Shown: positions 63,522 through 64,000 of the stretch, piece by piece
How positions within the stretch are numbered: the stretch's first letter is position 1
Layout: the number at the start of each line of letters is the position of its first letter
Assembly: GCA_958451615.1 (NCBI GenBank)
Contig: CAUDQR010000001.1
Coordinates: 62,001 to 126,000 of the forward strand
Direction: 5' to 3'
Length of the DNA stretch: 64,000 nt
Origin: an uncultured Collinsella sp.
GTDB taxonomy: Bacteria > Actinomycetota > Coriobacteriia > Coriobacteriales > Coriobacteriaceae
Program-made: the position numbers and the translations under genes
Notes under the pieces: generated by a model
What the model was told of the DNA's origin: nothing
Database searches by the model: none
Seen by the model: only the letters and a program-made list of their open reading frames with translations

Positions 63522-64000
63522 TTGCCATCCTCCATAACGTAGCCTTCGCCGATTCGGTTGCGGATGGGGTCGTGCCCCAACGCGCCGCGCAGCTTTTTGC
63601 GCAGCGACGAGATGTGCACGCGGGTCGCGTTGCTAAAGCTGTTGACGCTGCTGTCCCATACGTGGTCGATGAGCTCCTCCTGGCTCACCGGCCGCCCCTG
63701 GTTAAGCATCAGGTATTCCAAGATGCCGGTCTCCTTGCGCGTGAGGGACAGGATCTCGTCGCCCACTGTGGCGAGGCGCGCCTTGGTGTCAAAGCTCAGC
63801 GATCCACAGGTTAGAACAACGTCGCTTTGTGTAAAGCGTCTGAGGGTAAGGCTGCGAATCCTTGCCGCAAGCTCGTCAAGATGAAACGGCTTGGTGAGGT
63901 AGTCGTTGGCGCCCGCATCGAGCCCCGCTACCTTGTCGGAGACCTCGCCACGTGCCGAGAGCACAAGCACCTTGGTCTCACAATCAGCTGTCCTGAGTTG
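63518..64000 (-). CDS. OmpR-family response regulator (5' end outside window)
   Basis: The reading frame stays open to the window edge, so the N-terminus with the phosphorylated Asp is missing. Visible are the end of the receiver (VLVLSARGEVSDKVAGLDAGANDYLTKPFHLDEL, with the conserved Lys in LTKPF) and the complete winged helix (LTRKETGILEYLMLNQGRPVSQEEL, then NATRVHISSLRKKL). About 160 residues remain of an expected 220-230. First gene of the two-component operon, overlapping the kinase by four bases. Confidence 0.93.
   Translation of the reverse strand, partial: QLRTADCETKVLVLSARGEVSDKVAGLDAGANDYLTKPFHLDELAARIRSLTLRRFTQSDVVLTCGSLSFDTKARLATVGDEILSLTRKETGILEYLMLNQGRPVSQEELIDHVWDSSVNSFSNATRVHISSLRKKLRGALGHDPIRNRIGEGYVMEDGK

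Overview
The window is about 64 kb of GC-rich chromosomal DNA (roughly 60% by eye, lower in a few islands). It most likely comes from a gut Coriobacteriia relative of Collinsella. The evidence is the mix of a type III glutamine synthetase, a lipid II amidase (MurT/GatD), a split MetH with a separate activation-domain gene, an actinobacterial-style BTAD regulator, a GH4/PTS sugar locus and a Tat-secreted LAGTG-anchored surface protein. The organism is an inference from gene content. No rRNA gene is present, and the only intact tRNA is tRNA-Glu.

1-9.2 kb: a BTAD-type regulator cut by the window edge, yhbY, a methyltransferase, a 142-bp inverted-repeat element, a UPF0210/DUF711 enzyme and the one-carbon operon metF - MetH activation domain - metH. 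9.2-17.2 kb: a structured intergenic region, glnN (GSIII), then an alpha-glucoside locus (GntR repressor divergent from a GH4 6-phospho-alpha-glucosidase, a PTS EIIBC and a class C beta-lactamase-like hydrolase). Two copies of a TGTCTAGACA palindrome lie between regulator and enzyme.

17.3-32.8 kb is mostly housekeeping: tRNA-Glu, a periodic four-copy repeat, a fused MurT-GatD, two TPR-like proteins, an iron-type alcohol dehydrogenase, two glycerol dehydrogenase-family proteins, a polyferredoxin, ychF, small membrane and regulatory genes, asparaginase and guaA.

32.8-38.7 kb is an island. The last 15 bases of guaA recur at 35.38 kb (one mismatch) and 38.71 kb (identical), which fits two elements accreted at the 3' end of guaA. 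The first carries three SAM methyltransferases behind a palindromic operator. The second carries a ToxN/AbiQ-like protein, yjdF with a structured leader, and an Abi_2-family HEPN protein flanked by two copies of a structured RNA-like repeat. No integrase is visible.

38.9-48.3 kb is the most unusual region. It holds a MerR / FMN reductase / decarboxylase-cupin cluster followed by two copies of a locus made of a TetR regulator divergent from SirTM-class sirtuins (protein ADP-ribosyltransferase type). The right copy is intact with three consecutive sirtuin genes. The left copy keeps only the N-terminus of the first and the C-terminus of the third, with a radical SAM mobile pair and an IS3-type remnant between them. 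The usual SirTM partners (macrodomain, GcvH-L, lipoate ligase) are not in the window.

48.4-64 kb: an AAA/DUF4143 ATPase, a second-type topoisomerase IIA pair, an XRE/membrane-protein pair, a 1,455-residue Tat-exported LAGTG surface protein with an upstream LuxR regulator, a stand-alone GMP synthase ATP-pyrophosphatase subunit, and a two-component system running off the window edge.
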